From: Cryptosporangium aurantiacum
Lineage (GTDB): Bacteria > Actinomycetota > Actinomycetes > Mycobacteriales > Cryptosporangiaceae
Assembly (NCBI RefSeq): GCF_900143005.1
Contig: NZ_FRCS01000007.1
Span: forward strand, 417,563-481,562
Length of the DNA stretch: 64,000 bases
Reading direction: 5' to 3'
The translations under genes were made by a program, and so were the position numbers. Of the stretch, positions 8,226 through 15,961 are shown piece after piece. Every line of letters starts with the position of its first letter. The stretch's first letter is position 1. The notes under the pieces are model-generated. The model was given only the letters and a program-made list of their open reading frames with translations, was not told the DNA's origin and searched no databases.

Positions 8226-9657
8226 GCACCTTTCCCATCGGCGTGCGGGGCAGCTCGGCGACCAGCAGGAGATCCTCCGGGCACTTGTACCGGGCCAGCC
8301 CGGCCTTCCGGCAGTGCTCGGCGAGGCCCTCGAGCGTGACGTGCTGTCCTGGTTCGGCGACCACGACCGCGCGGACCCGTTCACCGGTGCGGGCGTCCGG
8401 AATGCCGACCACCGCCGCGTCCGCGACCCCCGGGCAGCGGAGGAGCACGTCCTCGATCTCCGACGCGGAGATGTTCTCGGCGTTGCGGATGATGACGTCC
8501 TTGCGGCGGCCGCTGATCCGGACGCGACCGCCGCCGCCCACCGTGCCGACGTCGCCGGTGCGGAACCAGCCGTCCTCGTCGAACGCATCCGCGTCGAGCG
8601 TCGCGTCGACGTAGCCGAGGAACTGCTGCGGCCCGCGCAGGCGCAGTTCGCCGTCGACCACCCGCACCTCGACGCCGCGGGCGGGGCGGCCGACCGTGGT
8701 GCCGACGCCGTCGTCGTCCGGTGTCTCGCTGGTGGCCACCGGGAACTCGGTCAGCCCCCACGCCCCGGCGACACCCCGCACTCCCAGCACGTCGGCGACC
8801 TGCTGATTGACGGTCTCCGGCGTAGCGGCGCCGCCGCCGACGCAGGCCCGCAACGCGGGGAACAGCACCCGGTCGCCCGCCCGCTGCTGGGCCGCGAGGT
8901 ACGCGTGGAAGAACGGCGTGGCCGAGCCGAGGACCGTGGGGCGGTGCGCGGCCATCCGCTCCGGTGTCGTCTGCGGATCGAACCGGTCGAACAGCACCAG
9001 GCGGGCGCCGGTGCGCAGCGCCGACACCAGCATCGCGACGCCGCCGATGTGGGCGAGCGGCCAGGCGATCGGGTAGACGTCACCGGGGCCGAGGCCGAAC
9101 TGGTCGACGACGCCGTTGGAGGCGGCGATCACCGACGCGTCGGTGTGCCGGGCGCCCTTGGGCTCGGCGGTGGTGCCCGACGAGTAGTAGATCCACCGGC
9201 ACGAGCCGCCGGGATCCGTCGGCGCGGGTACCTCCGCGTCCGATACGGGCAGCCCAACGTCGGGATCCGTGGATAACACGTCAGGGCCCAGCGACCGGGC
9301 CAGGTCGCCGTGGCCGAAACCGTTCCAGCGCTCGGGCACCACGACGAGCCGGGGCCGCACCTGCTCGACGATGAACCTCACTTCGCGCTCGCGGAACACC
9401 GGGATGATCGGGTTCTGCACCGCACCCAGCCGCGCGCAGGCGGCCATCAGCACGGCGGCTTCGATCGTCGTCGGGAGTTGCCAGGACACGGTGTCACCGG
9501 GCGCGACGCCGTGGGCGTGCAGCCCGGCGGCCACCCGCTCGGCCGCGGTGCGGAACGCGACGGTCGTCAGCGCGCGACCGCGGTCGTCGGCCACCACGAC
9601 CGAGTCGGGCCGCTCCCGGGCGGCGGTGTCGACGAGGCCCCAGACGGTGGTCGGCAT
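8203..9657 (-). CDS. AMP-dependent acyl-CoA synthetase/ligase
   Basis: A 484-residue ligase on the opposite strand, converging on the operon. Motifs: YYSSGTTAEPKGARHTD, AGAWGLTEFPVA, WFRTGDVGTVGGGGRVRISGR, IIRNAENISASEIEDVL and TPMGKVLKREL. The last two resemble cyclohexanecarboxylate-CoA ligase-type and fatty acyl-CoA synthetases. The start at 9657 (MPTTVWGLV) is preferred; an ATG at 9672 overlaps the putative GntR operator. Regulation together with the crotonase operon through the shared motif is inferred. Confidence 0.86.
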   Translation of the reverse strand: MPTTVWGLVDTAARERPDSVVVADDRGRALTTVAFRTAAERVAAGLHAHGVAPGDTVSWQLPTTIEAAVLMAACARLGAVQNPIIPVFREREVRFIVEQVRPRLVVVPERWNGFGHGDLARSLGPDVLSTDPDVGLPVSDAEVPAPTDPGGSCRWIYYSSGTTAEPKGARHTDASVIAASNGVVDQFGLGPGDVYPIAWPLAHIGGVAMLVSALRTGARLVLFDRFDPQTTPERMAAHRPTVLGSATPFFHAYLAAQQRAGDRVLFPALRACVGGGAATPETVNQQVADVLGVRGVAGAWGLTEFPVATSETPDDDGVGTTVGRPARGVEVRVVDGELRLRGPQQFLGYVDATLDADAFDEDGWFRTGDVGTVGGGGRVRISGRRKDVIIRNAENISASEIEDVLLRCPGVADAAVVGIPDARTGERVRAVVVAEPGQHVTLEGLAEHCRKAGLARYKCPEDLLLVAELPRTPMGKVLKRELTR

Positions 9658-9670
9658 GACCGCGATTCTC

Positions 9671-9686
9671 ATACATCTAAAGGTTT
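9671..9686. promoter_or_regulatory. Putative GntR operator, copy 3
   Basis: ATACATCTAAAGGTTT lies 14 bp upstream of the ligase start and matches the motifs at 261 and 1186 at most positions. It ties this outlying ligase to the same regulator. Confidence 0.5.
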
Positions 9687-9728
9687 GCGCGCTAGTAGGC
9701 GCTAAGCCGACCGGAGACGATCGGATGA

Positions 9729-9768
9729 AACGCGGAGCGGTCCAGGTATAGCTGGACCGCTCCGCGTT
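9729..9768 (-). terminator. Hairpin terminator of the sensor kinase gene
   Basis: A perfect 17-bp inverted repeat (AACGCGGAGCGGTCCAG and its complement) surrounds a 6-nt loop. It lies just after the stop of the kinase gene in its direction of transcription and before the ligase promoter. There is no long T run, as is common in actinobacteria. Confidence 0.8.
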
Positions 9769-9822
9769 CCTCACGGGGTGGCGTGTCGCGGCGCGGCCCA
9801 GGGAGCGACCCGGCGACGCCAT

Positions 9823-12285
9823 TCACTCGCCGAGGGGTAGTTCGACCGTCACGACCAACCCGGGGTCGTTGTCGGTCGTCGTGATGCGGCCGCCGTGCCG
9901 CTCGACGATCGTCCGGGTGACGACCAGGCCGAGCCCCGACCCCGGCATGCCGCTGTGCTGGGTCTCCGCGGACCGGAAGAACTGCTGGAACAGGCGGCCG
10001 TGCTCGTCGGCGGGCACGCCGGTGCCGGTGTCGGCGACGGTGAGCACCGCGGTCGCGTCCCGCACTGTGACGCGCACGGTGACCGACCCGCCGTCGCGGT
10101 TGTACTTCACGGCGTTGGACAGCAGGTTGTCGAGCATCTGCCGGAGCCGCTCCGGGTCGCCGTGCAGCGGCAGCGCCTCGGGGACGTCGACCGAGAGCGT
10201 CAGGCCGGCCGCGTCGGCGGCCGAGCCGATCGTCTCGACCCGGTCCCGGACCAGCGCGGCGAAGTCGACGTCGACCGGCTCCAGCGCGATGTGTCCCGAC
10301 TCCAAGCCGGCCAGGTCCAGCAGGTCGTCGATGATTGCCATCAGGACCGCGGTGTTGCGCTGGATCACCGCGAGCAGCTGCGGCCCGTCGGTGGCCCAGG
10401 TATCCGGGCTGTCGGCCAGCAGTTGGGCGTAGGTCGCGATCGACGTCAGCGGCGTGCGTAGTTCGTGGCCGACCAGCGCGAGGTATTCGTCCTTGGTCCG
10501 GGCCAGCTGGAGCGCCAGCTCCTCGGTCCGGCAGCGTTCGAGGTACTGCCCGAGGTAGGCGGCGATCCCGGCGAGGTGTGCGATGACCGCCTCCTGATCC
10601 GGGTCGGGGAGGTCGGTATAGAGCGCGAGTACCCCGACGACGTGGTCGGCGGACCCCACCGGAACCGCGAGCCCGGTGCGGAGACGCTGGTCGGGCGCGC
10701 GCAGGCCGGTGGTGGTCAGGTCGTCGATCCAGACCGGTGCCCCGGCCGCCCAGGCGGCGCCGGGCAGGTCCTCGTCGGCGCCGAGCGAGCCGGTCGGTGC
10801 CTGGTGGGGGACGCCGGTCCCGGTCTCGTCGCTCACCCAGGACGCGGTCGGGCGCAGGACGTCGCCGACCGGATCGGTGAGCCAGAGTTCCGCGCGCCGC
10901 CAGCCCAGCGCGGACGCCACCGCCTCCACCAGGCGCGGAGCCACCGCTTCCAGCGTCGGCGCGGCGAGCAGCGCCCGGTAGACGGCCAGGTCGCAGGCGC
11001 CGAGCCGCTGGGCCCGGCGCTGCGCGGTGACGTCGTGCAGCACGACGACGGCGCCGAGCCGCGCGTCGCCGACCTGGATCGGCTCCGCGTTGATCATCAG
11101 GTGGCGCACCGGCCGCCCCGGGATCCGCAGGTCCAGGTCCAGGTCGCGTACGTGCCGCCCGGAGATCGCCTGAGCGGACGGGTACTCGGTGGGGTGCAGC
11201 CGGGTGCCGTCGGGGTGCCACAGCACGTTCCTGGCGACCGTGCTCTCGGCCAGCGGGGTCGTGTCCGTCACCCCGAGCATGCGCCGCAACGCGGTGTTGG
11301 CGAACAGCGTGCGGCCGTGGGCGTCACCGGCGAAGACCCCGGTGTCCATGCTGTCGAGCAGCGCGCGGAGGAAGCTCTTCTGCCTGCTGGCGTCGGCCTC
11401 GGCGGTGACCCGGTCGGACAGATCGAGCATCGACACGCAGGTCACCGGCCCGTGGCGACCGGGCACGACCGAGAACGTGGCGTCGATCGGACGCTGGTCA
11501 CCGGACCGCGTCGTGGCCCAGACCGTGCGGCGACGCCGGGGACCGGGCCGGTCGTCGGCGGCCGACTCCCGCACGGCCTCCTGCACCTGCTCCATCGCGT
11601 CGGGGAACACGACCTCGCACAGCGGGCGACCCACGACCTCCTCGAGCGTCCAGCCGAACAGCGCCTCGGCGGCCGTGTTCCAGGCCAGCACGGCCCCGTC
11701 GGCGTCGACCGCGACGAAGGCCTCGGCCAGCGCGTCCAGCAGCGGCGGCGGATCCAGCATCCCGGCGGTCAGCTCCGCGCTCACCGCCGCCACGCCCGGC
11801 AGCAGGCTCACGGTCTCGGCGACCCCGGTCAGCGCCGCGACCTGTTCCGGCGTCCAGTCCCGTGCGTGGGAGGCCAGCGCACAGATCGCGCCGACCACCT
11901 GGTCGTCCCGCCCGCGCAGCGGAACCCCGGCGTACGCGCCGATGGCCAGATCGGGCACCGCGGCGGCGTCGCGGGACCGGGGGTCGGCCAGCGTGTCGGG
12001 GATGACGACCGGGGCGGCGGAGACCACGACGTTGCGGCAGAGCGAGTCCGCGACCTCGATGCGCGGGCTGCGGATCAAGTCGTCGGACACGCCGTGGACC
12101 CCGACGAAGTCGTCCCACTCGTCGCCGACCAGGGAGACCAGCCCGGCGGGCGCGTTCGCCACCCGAGCCGCGGTCCGCGCGACCGCGTCCATCGCGATCG
12201 GGCCGGCGGACAGCGTGGCCTCGGCGCGCCGGACCGCGTCAAGGCGTTGTGGAGACAATTCCTCCGGGCTCAGGGTCGTCACCAT
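9823..12285 (-). CDS. Soluble GAF/PAS sensor histidine kinase
   Basis: An 820-residue kinase without obvious membrane segments. Order: GAF domain (about 10-170), PAS (about 185-300, containing AWNTAAEALFGWTLEEVVGR), a second PAS (about 310-420), a second GAF (about 430-590), HisKA with VGHELRTPLTS (His607), then HATPase_c with LSNAVKYN (N box), VADTGTGVP (G1) and GSGLGLVVTRTIVERHGG (G2). It should autophosphorylate in response to a cytoplasmic or diffusible signal. No response regulator is adjacent, so it is an orphan. The H-box is HisKA type, not the HisKA_3 type of DevS, so it is not an obvious partner of the DevR at 32.4 kb. The start at 12285 was chosen over a longer reading to 12348. Confidence 0.88.
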   Translation of the reverse strand: MVTTLSPEELSPQRLDAVRRAEATLSAGPIAMDAVARTAARVANAPAGLVSLVGDEWDDFVGVHGVSDDLIRSPRIEVADSLCRNVVVSAAPVVIPDTLADPRSRDAAAVPDLAIGAYAGVPLRGRDDQVVGAICALASHARDWTPEQVAALTGVAETVSLLPGVAAVSAELTAGMLDPPPLLDALAEAFVAVDADGAVLAWNTAAEALFGWTLEEVVGRPLCEVVFPDAMEQVQEAVRESAADDRPGPRRRRTVWATTRSGDQRPIDATFSVVPGRHGPVTCVSMLDLSDRVTAEADASRQKSFLRALLDSMDTGVFAGDAHGRTLFANTALRRMLGVTDTTPLAESTVARNVLWHPDGTRLHPTEYPSAQAISGRHVRDLDLDLRIPGRPVRHLMINAEPIQVGDARLGAVVVLHDVTAQRRAQRLGACDLAVYRALLAAPTLEAVAPRLVEAVASALGWRRAELWLTDPVGDVLRPTASWVSDETGTGVPHQAPTGSLGADEDLPGAAWAAGAPVWIDDLTTTGLRAPDQRLRTGLAVPVGSADHVVGVLALYTDLPDPDQEAVIAHLAGIAAYLGQYLERCRTEELALQLARTKDEYLALVGHELRTPLTSIATYAQLLADSPDTWATDGPQLLAVIQRNTAVLMAIIDDLLDLAGLESGHIALEPVDVDFAALVRDRVETIGSAADAAGLTLSVDVPEALPLHGDPERLRQMLDNLLSNAVKYNRDGGSVTVRVTVRDATAVLTVADTGTGVPADEHGRLFQQFFRSAETQHSGMPGSGLGLVVTRTIVERHGGRITTTDNDPGLVVTVELPLGE

Positions 12286-12445
12286 GCCGTTCACCGTTCT
12301 CCACGACGAAACCGCCGGCTCGTGACCGGCAGGCGGAACGGGGCCCACGGTCTAGACCTCGCAAAAAGGAAATAGTACCTAATACCACACTTCGGGTCGG
12401 GGCCGGAGTCGCCCCCGTATCGACGTGATGTCGCATGCTCTCCGC

Positions 12446-13087
12446 ATGGCTGACTCGCATCCCCTGCTCCGGTACTTCCTGGACGCGTCCGACGGGCGGT
12501 TCCCCGCGCCCGACGGAGCGGTGACGAGACTGCCGCCGCTGCCGGACGGCCACGAGTGCGCGGTCGCGTTCACCGGACACGCGGTCGTGGCCACGGCGCT
12601 GACCGCGGCGCAGGTGGCCGCCGAGAAACCGGACGGCTACGGCGGGGCGATGGCCCCGGACTTCCTCCGCGCGCTCGCCGGCCCCGACGGCGACATCGGC
12701 GTCCTGGACGCGACCCTGGTCGGCCGCGGCACCGGTGGCGCCGCCGCGCTGGCCACGCTGACCGGCGCCGACGACCATCCCCGGGTCGCGTACGCGCGGG
12801 CGCGCCGGGCGAACGTCCAGGTCTACGGCGACGAGCGGGGTCTGGTGACGCTCGCCGAGGGCATCGCCGGGCGTCCGGAGCTGTCGATCGAGCTGCACCC
12901 GCAGACCGCACACGGCCGCGGCAGCGGCCGGTCGCTGATCCGGGCCGCGCTGTCGCTGGTGCCCCGCGGCGAGCCGGTGTTCGCGGCGGTGTCGCCGGGC
13001 AACGCCCGTTCGCTGCGCGCGTTCCTCGCCGCCGGGTTCGTGCCGGTGGGCAGCGAGGTTCTGATCCGCCCCGGGCGTGCCTCGTGA
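12446..13087 (+). CDS. GNAT-like N-acetyltransferase domain protein
   Basis: A 213-residue protein. The C-terminal half has GNAT features: an acetyl-CoA-binding-like stretch HGRGSGRSLIRAAL and then FAAVSPGNARSLRAFLAAGF, the typical end of an acetyltransferase that renews its contact with the cofactor. The N-terminal half is alanine-rich and not diagnostic. Alternative starts are GTG 12425 and ATG 12428. The stop overlaps the next gene (GTGA), so the two are translationally coupled. The substrate is unknown. Confidence 0.7.
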   Translation: MADSHPLLRYFLDASDGRFPAPDGAVTRLPPLPDGHECAVAFTGHAVVATALTAAQVAAEKPDGYGGAMAPDFLRALAGPDGDIGVLDATLVGRGTGGAAALATLTGADDHPRVAYARARRANVQVYGDERGLVTLAEGIAGRPELSIELHPQTAHGRGSGRSLIRAALSLVPRGEPVFAAVSPGNARSLRAFLAAGFVPVGSEVLIRPGRAS

Positions 13088-13959
13088 GGGCCGTCTCGCT
13101 GAACACGCTGAACCTGTACGGCTCCGACTCCGCGTCCGAGCAGGAGCGCTACCGCGCGGTGGAGGCGTTCCTGCGCACGGCGGACGCCGACGTGATCGCG
13201 GTGCAGGAGGTGATCGCGCCGGAGCGCGAGTGGCAGGAGAAGGCCGAGCTCGCCGAGCGGCACGTGCACCAGCTGGCCGAGGCGACCGGCCGCGTCTGCA
13301 CGGTCGACGGCGTTCCGGCCTGCGGCGTCGGCGGCGGCGCCCACCACACCGGGCTGCTCTGGCGGGACGGCATCGAGGTCGTGCCCGGCTCGCTGACCCG
13401 GCTGGGCCGGGCCGATGCCGGGATGTGGCACTCGCTGGTCGCCGCGGTGTTCGACCTCGGCGGTCCGACCCTTCGGGTCGCCTCGGTGCACCTCTCGCCG
13501 TACTCCCCGGCCTGGCGCGAGACCGACGCCGCCCAGGTACTGCGTGCGATCAATGCGGACGCGACGCCGGGGATCGTCGGCGGTGACTTCAACGGGGTGG
13601 CCGCCGACTCGTCCTACGACCCGGACCCGTACGCCGGGGTGGCCTGGCACCCGGTGCACGCACAGGCCTTCGGTCCCGGCGGCGGGGTCGATCGCCGCGC
13701 GCCGTCCGTCCTGGAGCGCCAGGGCCGGCTCCAGGACTGCGCCCGCCTCGCGGGAGCCCCGTGGACCGCCACCGTCGGGCACTGGCCCGACGACCCGCAC
13801 CCGCCCCGCCGGATCGACCGCTGGTACGGCAGCTGGCACCTGCCGCCGGGTGCGGTGACCGGCTTCCGGGTGCTCGACGGCCGGTTCGACCCGGCGTACC
13901 CGCCGCTGCCGGAGATCTCCGACCATCTGCCGATCGAGGTGACGCTCGACCTCAGCTGA
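13084..13959 (+). CDS. Endonuclease/exonuclease/phosphatase-family protein
   Basis: A 291-residue EEP-fold hydrolase. Motifs: LNTLNLYG at the N-terminus, VIAVQEV (metal-binding glutamate), ASVHLSPYS, GGDFNGVAAD (catalytic Asp/Asn pair) and the C-terminal EISDHLPIEVTL (catalytic His with Asp). All the usual catalytic residues appear present. The family includes nucleases, sphingomyelinases and inositol phosphatases, so the substrate is open. There is no signal peptide. The GTG start overlaps the previous stop. Its 3' end overlaps the convergent hydrolase by 8 bp. Confidence 0.82.
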   Translation: MRAVSLNTLNLYGSDSASEQERYRAVEAFLRTADADVIAVQEVIAPEREWQEKAELAERHVHQLAEATGRVCTVDGVPACGVGGGAHHTGLLWRDGIEVVPGSLTRLGRADAGMWHSLVAAVFDLGGPTLRVASVHLSPYSPAWRETDAAQVLRAINADATPGIVGGDFNGVAADSSYDPDPYAGVAWHPVHAQAFGPGGGVDRRAPSVLERQGRLQDCARLAGAPWTATVGHWPDDPHPPRRIDRWYGSWHLPPGAVTGFRVLDGRFDPAYPPLPEISDHLPIEVTLDLS

Positions 13960-14803
13960 GGTGGGTCCGGACGGCGGCGGCGAGCCGGTCGGCGTCCTCG
14001 GTGGGGATCGTGTGGTGCGAGGCCTCCGGGATCGTGACCGTCGTGACGTCCGGCAGGGCCTCGGCGGTGCGCCGGACCCGGTCGGGGTCCTGCGACCGGC
14101 TGCGGCCGCCGATCACGACCAGCGTCGGTGCACCCAACCGCAACGATTTCGGACGCTTCGGGAGCACCGGAGTCTGCCAGCGCCCACCGGTGCTCGCCAG
14201 CATCAGCCGGAACCAGGCGGGGTCGAGCGCGCGGCCGCGGGTCTCCCACTCGAACAGCCCTCGGAGCCTGGCCGGAGTGTTCTTCAGCAGTATCGGGATG
14301 CCGCGCAGCAGGTAGGCCGGCGCCATCGGCGCGAAGCAGGACGACGGTTCGAGCAGCGCCAGCCTCTCGACTCGGTGCGGGCGAGCGAGCGCGTAGGTCA
14401 GCGCGATCCAGCCGCCGTAGGAGTGGCCACCCAGCGACGTCCGGTCCAGGCTCAACCCGTCGAGGACGGCGTCCAGCCAGGTGTGCAGGTCGTCGGGGCG
14501 GCGGAGACGGGTGTCGCCGGGCACGCTGCGGCCCGCGTCGCCCACCAGGTCCGGCGCGTGCACGCGGAAAGCGTCCGCCAGGCCGGAGGCCACCGCGAAC
14601 CAGGCCGTCGACGTCGCACCACCGCCGTGCAGCAGCACCAGCGGCCGTCCGGAGGCCGGTCCGCACCGGTGAACCCGGGTCCGCCCGTAGGGCGTCGGGA
14701 CGTCGAGCGCCTCGGTGTTCGCGGGCCACTGGGCCAGTACCGCGTCGTACGCGGTCTGGAAGTCGGCCTCGCGGCGTGGTTCGGTGAAGACGGATTCGGC
14801 CAT
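13952..14803 (-). CDS. Alpha/beta hydrolase
   Basis: A 283-residue alpha/beta-hydrolase-fold enzyme. It has the oxyanion segment LLHGGGATSTAW, the nucleophile elbow GGHSYGGWIAL (Ser), an acid region near VVIGGRSRSQDPD, and a late histidine in PEASHHTIPTEDADRL. A lid region lies between. ATG 14803 has GGAGGTGCAC just upstream and is preferred over 14815. Natural substrates are not predictable. A strong palindrome lies about 28 bp upstream, so local repressor control is likely. Confidence 0.85.
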   Translation of the reverse strand: MAESVFTEPRREADFQTAYDAVLAQWPANTEALDVPTPYGRTRVHRCGPASGRPLVLLHGGGATSTAWFAVASGLADAFRVHAPDLVGDAGRSVPGDTRLRRPDDLHTWLDAVLDGLSLDRTSLGGHSYGGWIALTYALARPHRVERLALLEPSSCFAPMAPAYLLRGIPILLKNTPARLRGLFEWETRGRALDPAWFRLMLASTGGRWQTPVLPKRPKSLRLGAPTLVVIGGRSRSQDPDRVRRTAEALPDVTTVTIPEASHHTIPTEDADRLAAAVRTHLS

Positions 14804-14830
14804 GTGCACCTCCACCGTCCACCGTGCACT

Positions 14831-14849
14831 TGTCTACATCATGTAGTCA
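14831..14849. promoter_or_regulatory. Palindromic operator-like site before the hydrolase
   Basis: TGTCTACATCATGTAGTCA is symmetric about its centre except for one base pair; the core CTACATCATGTAG is perfect apart from the central base. It overlaps the last codons of the small upstream gene and precedes the hydrolase start by about 28 bp. It resembles GntR- or PadR-type operators. The cognate regulator is not identifiable here. Confidence 0.5.
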
Positions 14850-15162
14850 AGTAGTGTTCGATCTCCGTGGCGAGGAGGAGTGCGGCGGCGACCGATCGGG
14901 CGTCTGCCCGCCCGCGCTCGCCGGGGTCGTCGAAGCGGGACCGGACGTCCACCAGGCGCCGGCAGAGCGTCGCCGGATACGAGTGTTCGGCGCTGGTGGG
15001 GCGGCAGCGGAGCGCGGCTGCGGCGTGTTCCAAGCGGGCGAGTGCGTCGGCGACCGTGTCGATCGAGGCGACCGGCAGCGGGCTACGTGGGCTGAGTGGG
15101 CTGAGTGGGCTGAGTGGGCTTGGTGGGCTCAGCGGGCCGGTCAGTGCGGAGGGTTGGCTCAT
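14839..15162 (-). CDS. Small hypothetical protein with Leu-Ser-Pro repeat
   Basis: A 107-residue reading frame. The first 30 residues are low-complexity (repeated LSP) and reflect the 9-bp tandem repeat at 15087-15131. The rest is helical-looking, ending ARSVAAALLLATEIEHYLTT. A GGGGTGA site precedes the ATG. No family is recognised. A DevR-type box (15256-15269) lies 93 bp upstream, which makes it a candidate member of the DevR regulon. It could be co-transcribed with the hydrolase 35 bp downstream. Moderate confidence that it is expressed. Confidence 0.45.
   Translation of the reverse strand: MSQPSALTGPLSPPSPLSPLSPLSPRSPLPVASIDTVADALARLEHAAAALRCRPTSAEHSYPATLCRRLVDVRSRFDDPGERGRADARSVAAALLLATEIEHYLTT
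15087..15131. repeat. 9-bp tandem repeat (GTGGGCTGA-like, five units)
   Basis: Five consecutive 9-bp units are present, the first three identical and the last two degenerate. They encode repeated Leu-Ser-Pro on the minus strand, inside the small hypothetical gene. A length-variable simple repeat is likely. Confidence 0.75.
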
Positions 15163-15255
15163 CGCTCACCCCGGGAGCGTCGGAACCGGCGGCGGGCGCC
15201 GGTCAGAGGCGGCTGTCCATAGGTCGAGTGTTCCCCCGCCGAGCCGCCGAGGGAA

Positions 15256-15269
15256 GGGACCTGGGGCCC
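15256..15269. promoter_or_regulatory. DevR/DosR-like box A
   Basis: GGGACCTGGGGCCC has the GGGAC-N4-GTCCC layout of DosR boxes with one change (GGCCC). It is near-palindromic and lies 93 bp upstream of the small gene at 14839-15162 (minus strand). Confidence 0.5.
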
Positions 15270-15283
15270 GGAGTGCGGGCGCT

Positions 15284-15868
15284 TCAGAGGGAGCGGTCGT
15301 GCCAGGACTGCCAGGCGACCAGCCAGTCGCGGGTCCAGGCCGCGTCGCGGTGCCGGTCGAGGCGGCGCCGGGCGATCCGGTAAGCGCCCGCCAGCCCCGC
15401 GAGCACCAACAGGAACGTCAGCACCGCACCCAGGACCGCGCGCTGGAGCAACTCGGCATCGGTCGCCGGCGGATGCACCGCCTCATAGGACGCATCCATC
15501 CACACGGTCACTGTGTCCCCGTCCGCCGCTATCTCGCCGGTGTAGACCCGCCCGGTGCGGACAGTGCCGTCCGGCAGCGTCCAGGTCGCGACGACACCCG
15601 GGCCGATCGCGTCCGTGCGGGCGCTCGGCGTGTCGGCGCGCAGTTCGACCGGGACGTGGAGCAGGACGCTCCGCGCAGCGACGGCGTCCGCGGTCTCGCG
15701 CTCGTACCGGACGGCCCCGGCGCCGATCGCGAGCGCCAGCGTCAGCACGACCGCGAGGCCTGCCGCGACGCGCAGGGCGCCCTCGGCACGGTCGACCGGC
15801 CGGCACAGCGGGTTCCGGGTCCACCCCAGCAACCGGGCGGCCCGACGGATGAGCGTGTACTTCGGCAT
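15284..15868 (-). CDS. Rv1733c-like membrane protein
   Basis: A 194-residue protein with two transmembrane segments (about residues 30-52 and 145-167) flanking an extracytoplasmic domain. The N-terminal RNPLCRPVDRAEG motif and overall layout match the actinobacterial Rv1733c family. Rv1733c itself belongs to the M. tuberculosis DosR regulon and has no known biochemical function. The start at 15868 has GGGAGAAGTC just upstream. It follows the AfsR-like gene by 93 bp in the same direction. No clear DevR box precedes it. Confidence 0.7.
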   Translation of the reverse strand: MPKYTLIRRAARLLGWTRNPLCRPVDRAEGALRVAAGLAVVLTLALAIGAGAVRYERETADAVAARSVLLHVPVELRADTPSARTDAIGPGVVATWTLPDGTVRTGRVYTGEIAADGDTVTVWMDASYEAVHPPATDAELLQRAVLGAVLTFLLVLAGLAGAYRIARRRLDRHRDAAWTRDWLVAWQSWHDRSL

Positions 15869-15961
15869 GACTTCTCCCGGCTCGTGGAGCCGCACGTGGA
15901 CGATCCCTCTGCCCAGAGGACGGACGTGAGCCACGATCGGCTCAGGGCCGGGGCCGTGGCG

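Noticed and set aside
9823..12285. Sensor kinase as a DevS equivalent for the DevR at 32422
   Set aside because: Its dimerisation domain has HELRTPLTS (HisKA), not HisKA_3, and it lies 20 kb away with no gene-order support.
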